Below are positions 1 to 9,562 of a stretch of DNA of 58,387 bases, piece by piece. Both the position numbers and the translations under genes were made by a program. Source of the DNA: Imhoffiella purpurea. Lineage in GTDB: Bacteria; Pseudomonadota; Gammaproteobacteria; Chromatiales; Chromatiaceae. Where the stretch lies: assembly GCF_000585215.1 (NCBI RefSeq), contig NZ_AONC01000057.1, positions 1-58,387 on the forward strand, in the 5' to 3' direction. The stretch's first letter is position 1, and every line of letters begins with the position of its first letter. Under the pieces are notes generated by a model that ran no database searches, had not been told where the DNA came from, and was given only the letters and a program-made list of their open reading frames with translations.

Positions 1-409
1 ACGGCCACGACGACAACGACCGCCACCCGCTCGACAACCCTATTTGACACCGCTGGCGGCATGAGTGTGGACCGGAGTTATGATCACCGCCGTCGAAGCA
101 TTCTTAGAAAGATTTCATCCTTTTCTTTCATGGTGCTCTCATTGTTTCTAGCCTTCTTCTGAAGGCTTTTTGAGCGTTCTGATGGGTAAGGTAAGGCGGT
201 AACGCGGAAACCCCTTAGAATGGCATACAGCGACTCTGAGTTTATGCAGGGATGATTAATGTGCAAGACATACAAAGCACATCAATATTCGTTTTTATAA
301 CATCATGTTTAGGGTGATGCGGTAAATGTATCTGATTCAGCAAAATTATGAATTATTCCATATATGCCGATGTTAGAGATAAGGAGGCGTGTGGAAGCAA
401 ATTTATAAT
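1..409. other. Island DNA without a supportable gene
   Basis: This stretch precedes the end of the integrase gene. The first 80 bases are GC-rich like the chromosome, and the rest is AT-rich like the integrase. One 63-codon open frame exists on the minus strand, but I see no recognisable domain or convincing ribosome-binding site, so I do not call it. The element presumably continues past the left edge of the window. Confidence 0.5.
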
Positions 410-2002
410 CTATTTTGCGTTGATCATATTTCTGGCAAACGCTTGCTGTTTCCATGGTCTTATGGCTTTAAAATCGATGCAGTGATCCCAGTTGACTTTG
501 TTTATATAGTCAGAGCGCTCTTGTAATTCAATAGGCTTGATATATCGTCCTGTCGATACTCCCCCGGATGGCTTTTGGCCCATCATCGTTTCAATTTTGT
601 GAATAGGCATCTCAAGTTTATTGGCGAGATATGTTTCAAGGTTGTGTCGCAAAGAATGAAATGCTGTGTTCGGTGTTTGGATGTTGCAGTTTGCTTGATT
701 TGTATATGTTGTGTTAAACCATTTTTGAGCCTTATAGCCGTATTTGTTTCTTTCATTGTATGTTAGTTCTGGGAATAGGCGCTCTGTCTTAGTAGATTGT
801 GCAAATTCAATCAGTCCAAGATGTATTAGTTTTCGGTGAATGGGGATGAGTCGTCTATGGTCTGGCCGTTTGACTGACTTTTTTGTTATTTCCTTTTCAT
901 TATCATTGATGTCAATAACCCATATTTTAGAGTCCTCGTGCTGGTATATGTCTGAAACATATAGTTGGCATATTTCATTGAGTCTTGCGCCCGTAAAGAG
1001 ACCAATTAGAGGTACCCAAAATCTATAAGGTTCTTTGTGTAGCCCAGTTGTGTAGTGTCTGCTGTTGAACAGCTTTCGTAAATCATCACAGGTATATGCT
1101 TTGCGCTCTTCGTGAGTGATCGACTCACTTCTGATGACGTTCGACAAAGAATTTGTTAAGCCTGCGATGCAATAATTGTTTTTATATAACCAGGAAATGA
1201 AACTTGACAGTCGGTTGAGATATTTCTTCTTGGTTGTGGCGCTAATTTGATCATTTTCGGGAATAACAGATTTCAACAGGGCGCGAGCTGTTTTGTCTTT
1301 GTATTGTGTCTTTTTACTTCTGTTCGAAGGGAGCTTTAATATTAGTTCCTTGAATTCTTGAACATGTTCTTTTGTTACGTCTCCAGTTGATATATCACCT
1401 GTTAATTGATAGAAAAGGTTGAATATTTCGTTTCTATAATTTTGTCCGGTTGTTATATTGCTCCAGCTTGTCTGATTCTCGACTAGAAATTTGTCGAAAG
1501 CCTCTTTTAGAGGGATCGAGTTAACGTGCGCACGGTGATGGTTATTGATTGCTGACAATATCTCCTTAAGATGATTTGATTCAAGCCTTGGTTGTTTGTC
1601 TGGATCAGTAGCGCTGCTTGATTCATTAATTTCGCGTTGAAATCTAATGGCTTGCTCAAGTAGTGCTGTCTCGTTTTCAGTTGAATCGAGCTTTGACAGG
1701 AACTGTTCCTCGTACTCTGCGAATGACTGGGAATGTTCTCTAGCGTCAATGTGTTGACGTAACAACTTCATTGCAGATGCAAATAAATCTGGATCTGAAA
1801 AATATTTTCGAGCAATGTCATCAAACATCAATACGAGTCTTCGTGCTTTTGAGAGTGCTAGTCTACGTTCTTTAGTATATAAGGAAATTCTAAAATACTT
1901 GGGCAGTGATGAGGATAACCTACGTAGGTGCTCTGGTACCCGTTTTTGGAAACAGAACACACCACAATGGTTACGGTAGAGATAGGAGGGGGATGAAGCC
2001 AC
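410..2002 (-). CDS. Tyrosine recombinase / phage-type integrase of a genomic island
   Basis: A 530-residue site-specific recombinase. The N-terminal segment (residues 6-30, [17 protein letters not shown]) resembles the short arm-binding domain common in island integrases, followed by a helical core-binding region. The C-terminal catalytic domain shows the expected residues: Arg340 in GARLNE, the HSLRH box with Arg452, and the nucleophile Tyr487 in GRYIK. The start is a GTG at 2002, about 90 bp from the 3' end of tRNA-Ala, and the gene points away from the tRNA, the usual arrangement for tRNA-targeting islands. Base composition is clearly AT-rich compared with everything to its right, a sign of horizontal transfer. 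The protein should catalyse integration and excision of the island lying to the left. No excisionase is visible in the window. Confidence 0.93.
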   Translation of the reverse strand: MASSPSYLYRNHCGVFCFQKRVPEHLRRLSSSLPKYFRISLYTKERRLALSKARRLVLMFDDIARKYFSDPDLFASAMKLLRQHIDAREHSQSFAEYEEQFLSKLDSTENETALLEQAIRFQREINESSSATDPDKQPRLESNHLKEILSAINNHHRAHVNSIPLKEAFDKFLVENQTSWSNITTGQNYRNEIFNLFYQLTGDISTGDVTKEHVQEFKELILKLPSNRSKKTQYKDKTARALLKSVIPENDQISATTKKKYLNRLSSFISWLYKNNYCIAGLTNSLSNVIRSESITHEERKAYTCDDLRKLFNSRHYTTGLHKEPYRFWVPLIGLFTGARLNEICQLYVSDIYQHEDSKIWVIDINDNEKEITKKSVKRPDHRRLIPIHRKLIHLGLIEFAQSTKTERLFPELTYNERNKYGYKAQKWFNTTYTNQANCNIQTPNTAFHSLRHNLETYLANKLEMPIHKIETMMGQKPSGGVSTGRYIKPIELQERSDYINKVNWDHCIDFKAIRPWKQQAFARNMINAK

Positions 2003-2054
2003 AGATGTAACACACCATTGTATTACACCAGTTGCTTCATGGGTTGTTGCTTTG

Positions 2055-2084
2055 TTTTTAACTTATTGAAATATAAGTTAAAAA
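2055..2084. repeat. 12-bp perfect inverted repeat between integrase and tRNA-Ala
   Basis: TTTTTAACTTAT and its exact reverse complement flank a 6-nt centre. On both strands the stem is followed by A-rich rather than T-rich sequence, so it does not look like a normal intrinsic terminator. Its position between the tRNA 3' end and the integrase start suggests a recombinase or regulator binding site. That is inference. Confidence 0.6.
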
Positions 2085-2094
2085 ATAGAAATAA

Positions 2095-2170
<76 letters not shown>

Positions 2171-2340
2171 GAATCGAGAGGGTCGAACCGCCTGAGATGG
2201 ATGATGTCTCCAGGTCGGGCGGGCGACGGTTTGATTCTGCACCCAGAAGGGCTTTCGAGACAAGAGGCGCATGCCCCCGGGTGCCCGATTTCGCTGGCCT
2301 GATGTCCATGCCCGCTTCGGGGCACGGACCGGCGGATCCT

Positions 2341-3147
2341 CTAGCGGTGCAGAACGAACTGCAGGACGGCCTTGCTCCCGAAGTAGGCGAGGATGAGGAT
2401 CACGAATCCGCCGAGGGTCCAGGTAATGGCGGTGCGTCCGCGCCAGCCCTTGCGGAAGCGTCCGATCAGGAGTCCGCCGAAGACCAGCCAGGCGAGGACG
2501 GAGAGCACCGTCTTGTGCACCAGATGCTGGGCGAACATGTTCTCCAGGAAGGCGAGACCGCTGAGCAGCGCCAGGGTCAGCAGGACGAAGCCGGCGCTGA
2601 TCATCTCGAACAGCAGACTTTCCATCGTCTGCAGTGGGGGCAGGGTGCGCACGAATCCGCCCGGTTGGCGATGGCGCAGATGATGGTCCTGCACGGAGAG
2701 CAGAATCGCCTGGACCGCGGCCAGGGTCAGCAGGCTGTAGGCCAGCATCGACAGGAGCACGTGGATCTTGAGCGGCCACGAGGCCGAGGCGCGCATGAAT
2801 CCGACCTCGGCGAAATGGGTTTCGAGTATGAGACTCAGCGCGGCGGCCGGCAGCAGGATCAGTCCCAGGTTGTCGACCGGCTTGTTCAGGCTCGAGACCA
2901 GCAGCAGCGCGATGATGGTCCAGGAGGTGAGTGCCAGGGCGTGGTAGAAGCCGAGGTTGATTCCGGCGCTGCTGAAGATGCTGTCCCAGAGGACCCAGCT
3001 GTGGATGGCCAGGCCGACGAAGGCGACCGAGATCGCAAGCGCGCGGTCGGGAATCCAGCCCTCCTTGCGGAACAGGCGCATGCCGATGAGGACGGCGGCG
3101 GCCATATAGCTGGCGGTGGCGATGTAGGCGAGGAGGGTATGAGTCAT
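2341..3147 (-). CDS. ypjD: CcsA/YpjD-family cytochrome c assembly-like membrane protein
   Basis: A 268-residue inner-membrane protein with about eight hydrophobic helices (for example residues 5-22, 35-55, 68-86, 95-108, 130-150 and 185-205). It belongs to the HemX/CcsA-like YpjD family. It is transcribed divergently from ffh, an arrangement I recognise from many gammaproteobacteria. Histidines in or near the membrane helices (His49, His111 and His129 by approximate count) fit the haem-handling CcsA superfamily. The exact role of YpjD is not settled: it has been linked to cytochrome c assembly and, in E. coli, to membrane homeostasis. The shared region 3148-3308 should hold both promoters. 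Confidence 0.88.
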   Translation of the reverse strand: MTHTLLAYIATASYMAAAVLIGMRLFRKEGWIPDRALAISVAFVGLAIHSWVLWDSIFSSAGINLGFYHALALTSWTIIALLLVSSLNKPVDNLGLILLPAAALSLILETHFAEVGFMRASASWPLKIHVLLSMLAYSLLTLAAVQAILLSVQDHHLRHRQPGGFVRTLPPLQTMESLLFEMISAGFVLLTLALLSGLAFLENMFAQHLVHKTVLSVLAWLVFGGLLIGRFRKGWRGRTAITWTLGGFVILILAYFGSKAVLQFVLHR

Positions 3148-3308
3148 ATGCGTGACTTCATCTTGCTAGAACGGTGGCACGGAAATGTTGGGTGATCATA
3201 TCGTCCGACATTGACCCTGCATTATACTCACAAGTCATGCCGTAAGCCGATGGCAATGGTTTTTTCTTGAGATAGCGCCGATCCCAGGCGCCGATTCGAG
3301 GTCGTAGC

Positions 3309-4718
3309 ATGTTTCAGAATCTCCAGGACCGCTTCGAGGGCGTACTGACCAATCTGCGGGGTCAGGGTCGACTGAGCGAAGATAACATCAGGGAGACCCT
3401 GCGCGAGGTCCGCATGGCGCTGCTCGAGGCGGACGTCGCCCTGCCGGTGGTGCGTCGGTTCGTCGAGGACGTTCGCGAGAAGGCGCTCGGTGAGGCGGTG
3501 ACCAAGAGTCTGACCCCGGGCCAGGTGCTGATCAAGATCGTCAACGACGAGCTGGTCGAGCTGATGGGCCAGGCCAACGAGCAGCTCGACCTGATCGCCC
3601 AGCCGCCCGCGGTCATCCTCATGGCCGGTCTGCAGGGCTCGGGCAAGACGACCAGCGTCGCCAAGCTCGCCCGCTGGCTGCAGGAGAAGCAGAAGAAGTC
3701 CGTCATGGTGGTGAGCTGCGACGTCTATCGTCCTGCGGCCATCGAGCAGTTGAAGACGGTCGCGGGCGAGGTCGGGGCCGAGTTCTGTCCCAGCCGGGGC
3801 GACGAGGACCCGGTCGAGATCGCCAAGCGCGCGCTCGACAGCGCGCGCCGTCATTTCAAGGACGTCCTCATCGTCGACACGGCGGGCCGGCTGCACGTCG
3901 ACACCGAGATGATGGACGAGATCAAGACCATCCATGCGACCCTGAACCCGGTCGAGACCCTCTTCGTGGTCGATTCCATGACGGGTCAGGACGCGGCCAA
4001 CACGGCCAAGGCATTCGACGAGGCGCTGCCGCTGACCGGCGTCATCTTGACCAAGACGGACGGCGACGCGCGCGGCGGCGCGGCACTCTCGATCCGCCAG
4101 ATCACCGGCAAGCCGATCAAGTTCCTCGGCACCGGCGAGCGCACCACGGCGCTCGAACCCTTCCATCCCGATCGGGTGGCCTCGCGCATCCTCGGCATGG
4201 GCGACGTGGTCTCTCTGGTCGAGGAGGTCCAGTCCAAGGTCGACAAGGACCAGGCCGAGAAGTTGGTCAAGAAGCTCAAGAAGGGCAAGGACTTCGATCT
4301 GAGCGATTTCAAGGATCAGCTGGAGCAGATGAACAAGATGGGCGGCATGATGAGCCTGATGGAGAAGCTGCCCGGCATGAATCAGATCCCGGACCACGTC
4401 AAGGACAAGGCGAGCGACAAGGAGATGGGCAAACTGGTCGCCATCATCAACTCCATGACCCAGCAGGAGCGCCAGTTCCCGGCCATCATCAAGGGATCGC
4501 GGAAGCGCCGCATCGCGGCCGGCTCCGGCACCCAGGTCCAGGACGTGAACAAGCTGCTCAAGCAGTTCACCCAGATGCAGAAGATGCTCAAGAAGATGAA
4601 GGGCGGGGGCATGGCCAAGATGATGCGCTCCATGCAGGGCCGCCTGCCGCCCGGCTTCATGGGGGGCGGCGGGTTTCCTCCGGGCGGCATGCCTCCCGGC
4701 GGCGGATTCCCCATGTGA
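3309..4718 (+). CDS. ffh: Signal recognition particle protein Ffh
   Basis: A 469-residue SRP GTPase that binds 4.5S RNA and signal sequences of nascent inner-membrane proteins and docks with FtsY. The N domain covers about 1-95. The G domain carries the P-loop GLQGSGKTT (about 105-113), DTAGRLHVD (about 190-198) and TKTDGDARGG (about 247-256). The methionine-rich M domain starts near 300 and includes the RNA-binding helices with MMRSMQG. The tail is an unusual Gly/Pro/Met-rich segment (PPGFMGGGGFPPGGMPPGGG). Length is close to the E. coli protein (453) plus this tail. It lies divergent to ypjD and upstream of mepA. Confidence 0.98.
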   Translation: MFQNLQDRFEGVLTNLRGQGRLSEDNIRETLREVRMALLEADVALPVVRRFVEDVREKALGEAVTKSLTPGQVLIKIVNDELVELMGQANEQLDLIAQPPAVILMAGLQGSGKTTSVAKLARWLQEKQKKSVMVVSCDVYRPAAIEQLKTVAGEVGAEFCPSRGDEDPVEIAKRALDSARRHFKDVLIVDTAGRLHVDTEMMDEIKTIHATLNPVETLFVVDSMTGQDAANTAKAFDEALPLTGVILTKTDGDARGGAALSIRQITGKPIKFLGTGERTTALEPFHPDRVASRILGMGDVVSLVEEVQSKVDKDQAEKLVKKLKKGKDFDLSDFKDQLEQMNKMGGMMSLMEKLPGMNQIPDHVKDKASDKEMGKLVAIINSMTQQERQFPAIIKGSRKRRIAAGSGTQVQDVNKLLKQFTQMQKMLKKMKGGGMAKMMRSMQGRLPPGFMGGGGFPPGGMPPGGGFPM

Positions 4719-4721
4719 GTG

Positions 4722-4776
4722 GAGCTTCCAGCTTCCAGCGGCCGGTCTCCAGCGTTTGGTGGTGGCTGGCCGCTTG
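4722..4776. repeat. Copy 1 of a dispersed CAGCTTCCAGC-type hairpin repeat
   Basis: Immediately after the ffh stop lies a segment built from CTTCCAGC, GGCCGG and GGCTGGCCGC modules with internal complementarity. Related segments occur at 43705-43770 and 54661-54720. All three sit in short intergenic gaps, as REP-like elements do. Confidence 0.45.
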
Positions 4777-4842
4777 ACGATCGATCCCTTTCGGACCCAC
4801 ATCTGCTCCATACCCACCTTTGGCCATCACGGGGCGCAATCG

Positions 4843-5697
4843 ATGCACATCTACCTTCTTCTTCGGCGGCGCGCTTTTCTCCTTATATCGGGAATGCTGG
4901 TATTGCTGTTCTCGGCGGGGATGGCCTCGGCCTCGCCCTGGGGCGAGGTGAAGCGTCCCAGCTCCGGGCCGCCGCGCGTCATCGGCGGGGTCTCCAACGG
5001 TTGTATCGCCGGTGCCCTGGCGCTTCCCGAAAGCGGGCCCGGTTATGTCAGCATTCGCCGCTATCGCAACCGCTATTACGGTCATCCCAAGCTGCTGCGA
5101 TTCATCGCCGACATGGGGCTCGCCCAGAAGCGCCACGGCGATCGGCTCATGATGATCGGCGACCTGAGCCAGCCGCGCGGAGGGCTCATGTCCTCCTCGC
5201 ATCGCAGCCATCAGAACGGACTGGACGTCGACATCTGGCTCACACTGGCCGACTCTCCGGCCATGGCCAGGCGTCTGATGGACGACCGCTCGGATCCCGA
5301 CAGCATGGTGGCCCCCGGTGGCGACGATATCAGCCGCTATTGGGGCGAGGACCAGCGGTTTCTGATCGAGACCGCCGCGCGTCATCCCTCGGTCGATCGC
5401 ATCTTCGCCAACCCGGCGATCAAGCAGGCCCTGTGCCGGAGCGCGCGCGGCGACCGTTCCTGGCTGCGCAAGGTGCGGCCCTGGTGGGGGCACGACGCCC
5501 ATATCCACGTGCGTCTCTCCTGCCCTCCCGGCAGCGGACAGTGCGCGAGCCAGAGCCCGGTGCCCGTCGGCGAGGGCTGCGGCAAGGAGCTGGCCTGGTG
5601 GTTCAGCCCAGAGGCGCGCAAGCCGAGCAAGAAGGGCGGGCGGCGCGTCGAACCGACACCGCCGGCGGCCTGCTCGGCCCTGCTGAGGGATATGTGA
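4843..5697 (+). CDS. mepA: Penicillin-insensitive murein endopeptidase MepA (peptidase M74)
   Basis: The protein is a periplasmic LAS-type metallopeptidase that cuts D-Ala-meso-DAP crosslinks in peptidoglycan. I start it at the ATG at 4843 (284 residues) because a signal peptide follows at once: MHIYLLLRRR, then a hydrophobic core and an Ala-Ser-Ala cleavage region near residue 31. The upstream in-frame codons are non-hydrophobic and run through the repeat at 4722-4776. Zinc-ligand motifs are visible: SSSHRSHQNGLDVD (His and Asp ligands) and HDAHIHVRL (HxH). Six or more cysteines in the mature part fit the disulfide pattern known in MepA. It is convergent with the next gene, 20 bp away. Confidence 0.93.
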   Translation: MHIYLLLRRRAFLLISGMLVLLFSAGMASASPWGEVKRPSSGPPRVIGGVSNGCIAGALALPESGPGYVSIRRYRNRYYGHPKLLRFIADMGLAQKRHGDRLMMIGDLSQPRGGLMSSSHRSHQNGLDVDIWLTLADSPAMARRLMDDRSDPDSMVAPGGDDISRYWGEDQRFLIETAARHPSVDRIFANPAIKQALCRSARGDRSWLRKVRPWWGHDAHIHVRLSCPPGSGQCASQSPVPVGEGCGKELAWWFSPEARKPSKKGGRRVEPTPPAACSALLRDM

Positions 5698-5717
5698 GGG
5701 TACGGGATGCGCGATCC

Positions 5718-8063
5718 CTATAGTCTCGTTTGCTCCGGGCCGGCTGCGTTTCCCGTCTCTCCGGTGCCCATGAGCTCGCCCAGGCTGTCCTCGTAGAAGT
5801 CGATGCGTGTCTGGGTGGCGGCGAGCCGGGTCTCGATCTCGTTCAGTTCGGTCGCGTTGGTCTGGCGGCGGCTGTCGAGGACGCGTCGCTCCTCCGTGAG
5901 CTTGGCGAGCCGCTCCTTGTCGGTGCGCTCGGCCTTTTCGAGCGACTTGAGGTCGCGTCTGGCGTCGCGCGCAGATTCGCTCTCGCCGCGCGCCCAGAAA
6001 CCGAAGCGGCGCGGTGGCGTCTGCGACTCCTGGTCGGCCTGCCGGGCCAGGCTGGCGATCCGCTCGCGTTCCGCCGCGAGCTCCTCGGCCAATGTCTCCA
6101 TGCCCTGCTCTGCGGCGGCGATCTGGTCGTCCAGCTTGCGTCCGCTCTCCCGCAGCGATTGGCGCTCGGCGAGCTGCTTGGTCTCCACTCCGCGCAGTCG
6201 GCTCAATTCTTCGCGAAGGGTCTTGAGTCGGGTCTGATGTCGCTCGCGCTCGCGTCTGAGGTCGAGCTCGGCGATCTTCTCGGCGTGCGCCAGCTGTTTG
6301 GCGAGCTCGGACTGGCGTGTCTCGGCCTCGCTGCGGGCGAGCTGGTCGGCGAGCTCGCGCTCGCGCAGACGCAGCTCCTCGCGGGCGATCTCCTGCTCGT
6401 GCTCCATCTCCTCCTGGCGCTGGCGCAGCTCGGCCTCCTGCTGGGAGCGGCTGCGGTGCCAGTCCTCGCGGGCCTGCTGCAGCTCGGAGGCCAGCTCGAT
6501 CCGGCGGTGGTTGTGCAGCGCCTCGGTCTCGTCGGCGAGCTGGGCCTGGAGCTGCGAGGTGCGGATCTCGAGTTCCCGGTCGAGCGCGGCCAGCTCGATC
6601 TCGCGGCGTTTCTGTAGATGGGTGCGCTCCTCGCGCAGGTGCTCCATCCGCTGGACCAGGGTCTCCTGCTCGATGGCCTGCTCGGTGAGGTAGCGCCGCA
6701 GCGGCGCGCGGGCCTCGACCAGCGACCGGCGCTCGCCGTAGAAGGATGCCGGATCGCGCTCGAAGGCGAGCCAGAGCCGGACGAACTCGGCCGAATTGAG
6801 ACGCTGGCGCGGATCCTGGGGCAGCTCGAAGCCGGGGGTCTCGGCGAGTCCGCCCTCGAGATACTTGCGGTACTGCATCTGGATGGTTTCGCTGAAATAG
6901 GCGCGAACGGCCGGTGGCTCGAACAGCTTGATGGCGATCAGCGAGAAGAAGAGCACCCCGAGCGCGGCCTGGGCGAATCCCTCGACCGTCTCGAAATGGG
7001 GGACGCCGTGTTCCTCGGGCCGGTCGCGCAGCGCCTGCAGGGCGAGCGAGCGGGCGGCGAAGCTCAGGGGCGGCGGCATGGCCTCCGACTGGCGGCCGGC
7101 GACCTCGGCGGCGATGGCGTCGAGCCGCTGCTGCTGCTCCTGGCGCAGCCGTTCGAGCTCGTCCGAACGGTTGCGCAGCGCCTGGTTCAGCTGTTCGATG
7201 CGCTCCGAGATGGGTGCGGTCCGCTGGGAGAGTTCCTTCTGCTTGGCCTCCAGCTGCCCGGCGAGCCGCTCGGCGTTGGCCTCCCATTTGCGCGCCTCGG
7301 GTCCGTGGCCCGCCGGTCGGCCGTCGCGTCCCAGGATCTCGTCGCCCACCCGCTGCTGCGCGCCCGCCAGATCCCGGCGCAGGATCTCCATGACGGGGGC
7401 CAGCTCGGCCTCGATCCGGATGCGCCGTTCGCGCTCGGCGGCGAGCGATCGGTTCAGGCGCTCGATCTCGGCCTCCAGTGGGGCTGAGCGCTCGGCATAG
7501 AGCGTCTCGGTTCGGCGCGTCTCTTCGGCGATCTCGGACTGCAGCCGCGACTCGCGTTCCGCGTGGTAGCTCTCCACCTGGGCCTGGTGGTAGCTGGCGA
7601 TGTCGTCGGCACGGATGAGCTTGCCGAGGAAGGGTGCGGTGACATAGAGCGAGACGCCGACGATGGCCAGTCGCGTCAGGATGCCGAGCCACCAGCGCAG
7701 CAGCGCGCCGAGCCCGCGCGGGGCATTGGGGTTCCAGCGTCTGGAGCGGATCATGGGGCGCTCGGACATGATGAGCGAGGCGTCCACGATCCAGATGACC
7801 GAGAACATGAGCGCGAACATGAAGAGTCCGGCCGGCGTCTTCAGCCAGGGGCTCTCCTGCGGCACGATCGACGCCCCGATCAGCCCCCAGACGGTGCCCT
7901 CGAGGCTCGCCATCAGCAGGATGAGGGCCCAGGCGAAGCCGAGCCAGACCGCGACGGCCGGGGTCAGCAGATGATCGCCGTAGGGGCGCAGACGCAGATA
8001 GGCCGTCAGCGGGATCCTGATACGGCGTGTCTCGTGGGAGTTGGTGTCCATCCTGATGCCCAT
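5718..8063 (-). CDS. Large membrane protein with long coiled coils (DUF4407-like)
   Basis: A 781-residue protein of unknown function. Residues about 30-55, 80-100 and 125-150 are hydrophobic helices. A charged Glu/Arg/Gln-rich coiled coil runs over about 165-325. A further hydrophobic helix (about 363-380, AALGVLFFSLIAIKLFEPP) follows, then a second very long coiled coil to about 690 and a short one to the end. This order (N-terminal helices, periplasmic coil, further helix, cytoplasmic coil) matches DUF4407 membrane proteins as I know them. An alternative start is the ATG at 8051. It is convergent with mepA and divergent from the small membrane gene at 8222. A structural or mechanosensing role is conceivable but not shown. 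Confidence 0.7.
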   Translation of the reverse strand: MGIRMDTNSHETRRIRIPLTAYLRLRPYGDHLLTPAVAVWLGFAWALILLMASLEGTVWGLIGASIVPQESPWLKTPAGLFMFALMFSVIWIVDASLIMSERPMIRSRRWNPNAPRGLGALLRWWLGILTRLAIVGVSLYVTAPFLGKLIRADDIASYHQAQVESYHAERESRLQSEIAEETRRTETLYAERSAPLEAEIERLNRSLAAERERRIRIEAELAPVMEILRRDLAGAQQRVGDEILGRDGRPAGHGPEARKWEANAERLAGQLEAKQKELSQRTAPISERIEQLNQALRNRSDELERLRQEQQQRLDAIAAEVAGRQSEAMPPPLSFAARSLALQALRDRPEEHGVPHFETVEGFAQAALGVLFFSLIAIKLFEPPAVRAYFSETIQMQYRKYLEGGLAETPGFELPQDPRQRLNSAEFVRLWLAFERDPASFYGERRSLVEARAPLRRYLTEQAIEQETLVQRMEHLREERTHLQKRREIELAALDRELEIRTSQLQAQLADETEALHNHRRIELASELQQAREDWHRSRSQQEAELRQRQEEMEHEQEIAREELRLRERELADQLARSEAETRQSELAKQLAHAEKIAELDLRRERERHQTRLKTLREELSRLRGVETKQLAERQSLRESGRKLDDQIAAAEQGMETLAEELAAERERIASLARQADQESQTPPRRFGFWARGESESARDARRDLKSLEKAERTDKERLAKLTEERRVLDSRRQTNATELNEIETRLAATQTRIDFYEDSLGELMGTGETGNAAGPEQTRL

Positions 8064-8221
8064 GGAGGAAGACGGCTAGGCTGCGTGCCATTCTATTCGC
8101 TTGCGGCGATCCGGGCATCCGCTCAGGCTTGCGTCAGGTCCACCTGTCCGAGCATGATGCGCGGCTGACATCCGCCGTCCGTCCGACGGACATCGTGTAC
8201 AGCATTCGAGGTTTTCGACTC

Positions 8222-8668
8222 ATGGATCGCCTGACGCGCAATTCCATCATCATCTCCGCGTTCCTCCTCGTGTTTCTCATCGTCACCCTCGCCTGGCAGC
8301 GCTTCGGGATGACCCCGCGCGTCTGGCAGCTCAATGATGTTTTGGAGGCGGATCCGGTCTTGTCTCAAGCGCCTTATCGGTTCCGGGTTCTCGTCTTCCT
8401 CAACGGCATCGCCACGCTGAGCAGTCCGCATGCCGACCTGGTTCCGCTCGAAACCTACGTGAAGGCGGCCGATCCGGCCCTGGCCGAGAGGCCGGCCGAC
8501 GATGCCGAGGTGGTCGCTGCCGAGCGCGCGTTCCGCGAGAGCGAGTTGCGGGCGATCGCGGTGCTGCTCGCCCAGCCGGATGTGGATTCGGTGGTCTGGT
8601 CGCTCGATCGGGCCTGGTATCACAAGCACGGGGTTCGTCTGGGGGCGATCCCCAATACGGGTGGCTGA
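8222..8668 (+). CDS. Small single-pass membrane protein, unknown function
   Basis: I start this at the ATG at 8222 (148 residues, MDRLTRNSIIISAFLLVF). It puts the hydrophobic helix (about 8-25) at the N terminus, and the longer in-frame extension upstream is not hydrophobic. The rest is soluble and presumably periplasmic: a mixed segment with QAPYRFRVLVF and a C-terminal part rich in Ala, Glu and Asp, ending SLDRAWYHKHGVRLGAI. I recognise no domain. The next gene starts 2 bp after its stop, so the two are almost certainly co-transcribed and may act together at the inner membrane. Confidence 0.7.
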   Translation: MDRLTRNSIIISAFLLVFLIVTLAWQRFGMTPRVWQLNDVLEADPVLSQAPYRFRVLVFLNGIATLSSPHADLVPLETYVKAADPALAERPADDAEVVAAERAFRESELRAIAVLLAQPDVDSVVWSLDRAWYHKHGVRLGAIPNTGG

Positions 8669-8670
8669 CG

Positions 8671-9468
8671 ATGGGGCATTTCTACGTTCTGCTCGGGCTC
8701 TGGTTCATCCTGCTCATCGCGATGCTGCTGAGTCTCTGGAGGCTGATGAGGCGCCGTCTCTCGTTGCCCTACAAGGTGGATCCGGCCCTGTTTGCGCCGG
8801 GGCAACTCGCCTTCAAGGCGGTGCTCGAGCGCGCGCTCGGCAACGGGTATCGGGTCTATGGCAAGGTGCGCGCGGCCGATGTGATCGGTCTGCGCGGCCG
8901 TTTGTCGCGCGCCGATCAGGAGCGTGCCTACATCCGGCTCGGCGAGCGCGGATTCGACTTCCTCGTCTGCAGCGCCGAGACCTCGGCGATCGTCTGCGCC
9001 CTGAACCTCGCCCCGCGCTCGCGTTTCGGCAAGGCGTCTCCCAGGAAGGACGTCCTGGACCGTATCTGCGCCGCGGCCGGACTGCCGTTCGTGCGCGTTC
9101 GCGAAAGCGATGCCTATTCGGCCGATCAGGTCGCCTCGATCGTGTCCGGGGCCATCCATGCGCATCGCAAGCGGGAGCGCGACGAGGCGCTGCCCCAGGA
9201 CGAGGCCGAGGAGATGCTGCAGGGGCTCTCCGCGGCGATCCAGGAGCGCGAGCTGGATTCGGGGTCTCGCACTCGGGCCCAGCCCGGGGCGGCACGTCCG
9301 TCGCGGGTAGCCGGAGGCGCGGCGCCTCGGCGCAAGGATCCAAAGGTGGGCGGTTCCAGGCGCAGGGATCCGCTCATCATCGGTACCGCGGACGTGGAGG
9401 AGGGACCCGAGTTCCGGATCGACGCGGACCTGGACGAGGCCCGTCCGCTGCGCAGATCGCGGCTCTGA
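8671..9468 (+). CDS. Membrane-anchored DUF2726-like protein
   Basis: This 265-residue protein has an N-terminal membrane helix (about 5-25). A domain follows over about 45-170 that resembles DUF2726: an opening FKAVLERAL...GYRVYGKVRAADV, a middle GFDFLVCSAETSAIVCALNL strand pair, and a late RKDVLDRICAAAGLPFVRV. DUF2726 is related to PD-(D/E)XK-type nuclease folds, but the acidic/Lys catalytic set is not clear here, so activity is uncertain. The C-terminal 90 residues are low-complexity and basic/acidic, probably disordered. It is tightly linked to the membrane gene upstream and followed by a strong hairpin. Confidence 0.68.
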   Translation: MGHFYVLLGLWFILLIAMLLSLWRLMRRRLSLPYKVDPALFAPGQLAFKAVLERALGNGYRVYGKVRAADVIGLRGRLSRADQERAYIRLGERGFDFLVCSAETSAIVCALNLAPRSRFGKASPRKDVLDRICAAAGLPFVRVRESDAYSADQVASIVSGAIHAHRKRERDEALPQDEAEEMLQGLSAAIQERELDSGSRTRAQPGAARPSRVAGGAAPRRKDPKVGGSRRRDPLIIGTADVEEGPEFRIDADLDEARPLRRSRL

Positions 9469-9524
9469 GCCGAGGCGAGGGTTTCAGCCAAGGCGATTTG
9501 CAGAAACCTCCTTCGAATCTCCCG

Positions 9525-9555
9525 CGGAATCGCCGAGTGCAACTCGGCGGTTCCG
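9525..9555. terminator. Hairpin between convergent genes
   Basis: CGGAATCGCCGAGT pairs with ACTCGGCGGTTCCG around a GCA loop (14 pairs, one T-G). It lies between the convergent ends of the DUF2726-like gene and the Rieske gene. There is no T-tract, so it is likely a bidirectional RNA-stabilising or terminating stem. Confidence 0.5.
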
Positions 9556-9562
9556 GGGCATC

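Noticed and set aside
84-275. 63-codon minus-strand open frame at the left edge
   Set aside because: No domain, no convincing ribosome-binding site and mixed composition; too short to support.
2055-2084. Intrinsic terminator for tRNA-Ala
   Set aside because: The hairpin is AT-only and has no T-tract following the stem on either strand.
4657-8118. Open frame of over 1100 codons overlapping the coiled-coil gene
   Set aside because: Arg/Pro/Ala-rich shadow of the 5718-8063 gene in another frame, without domain sequence.
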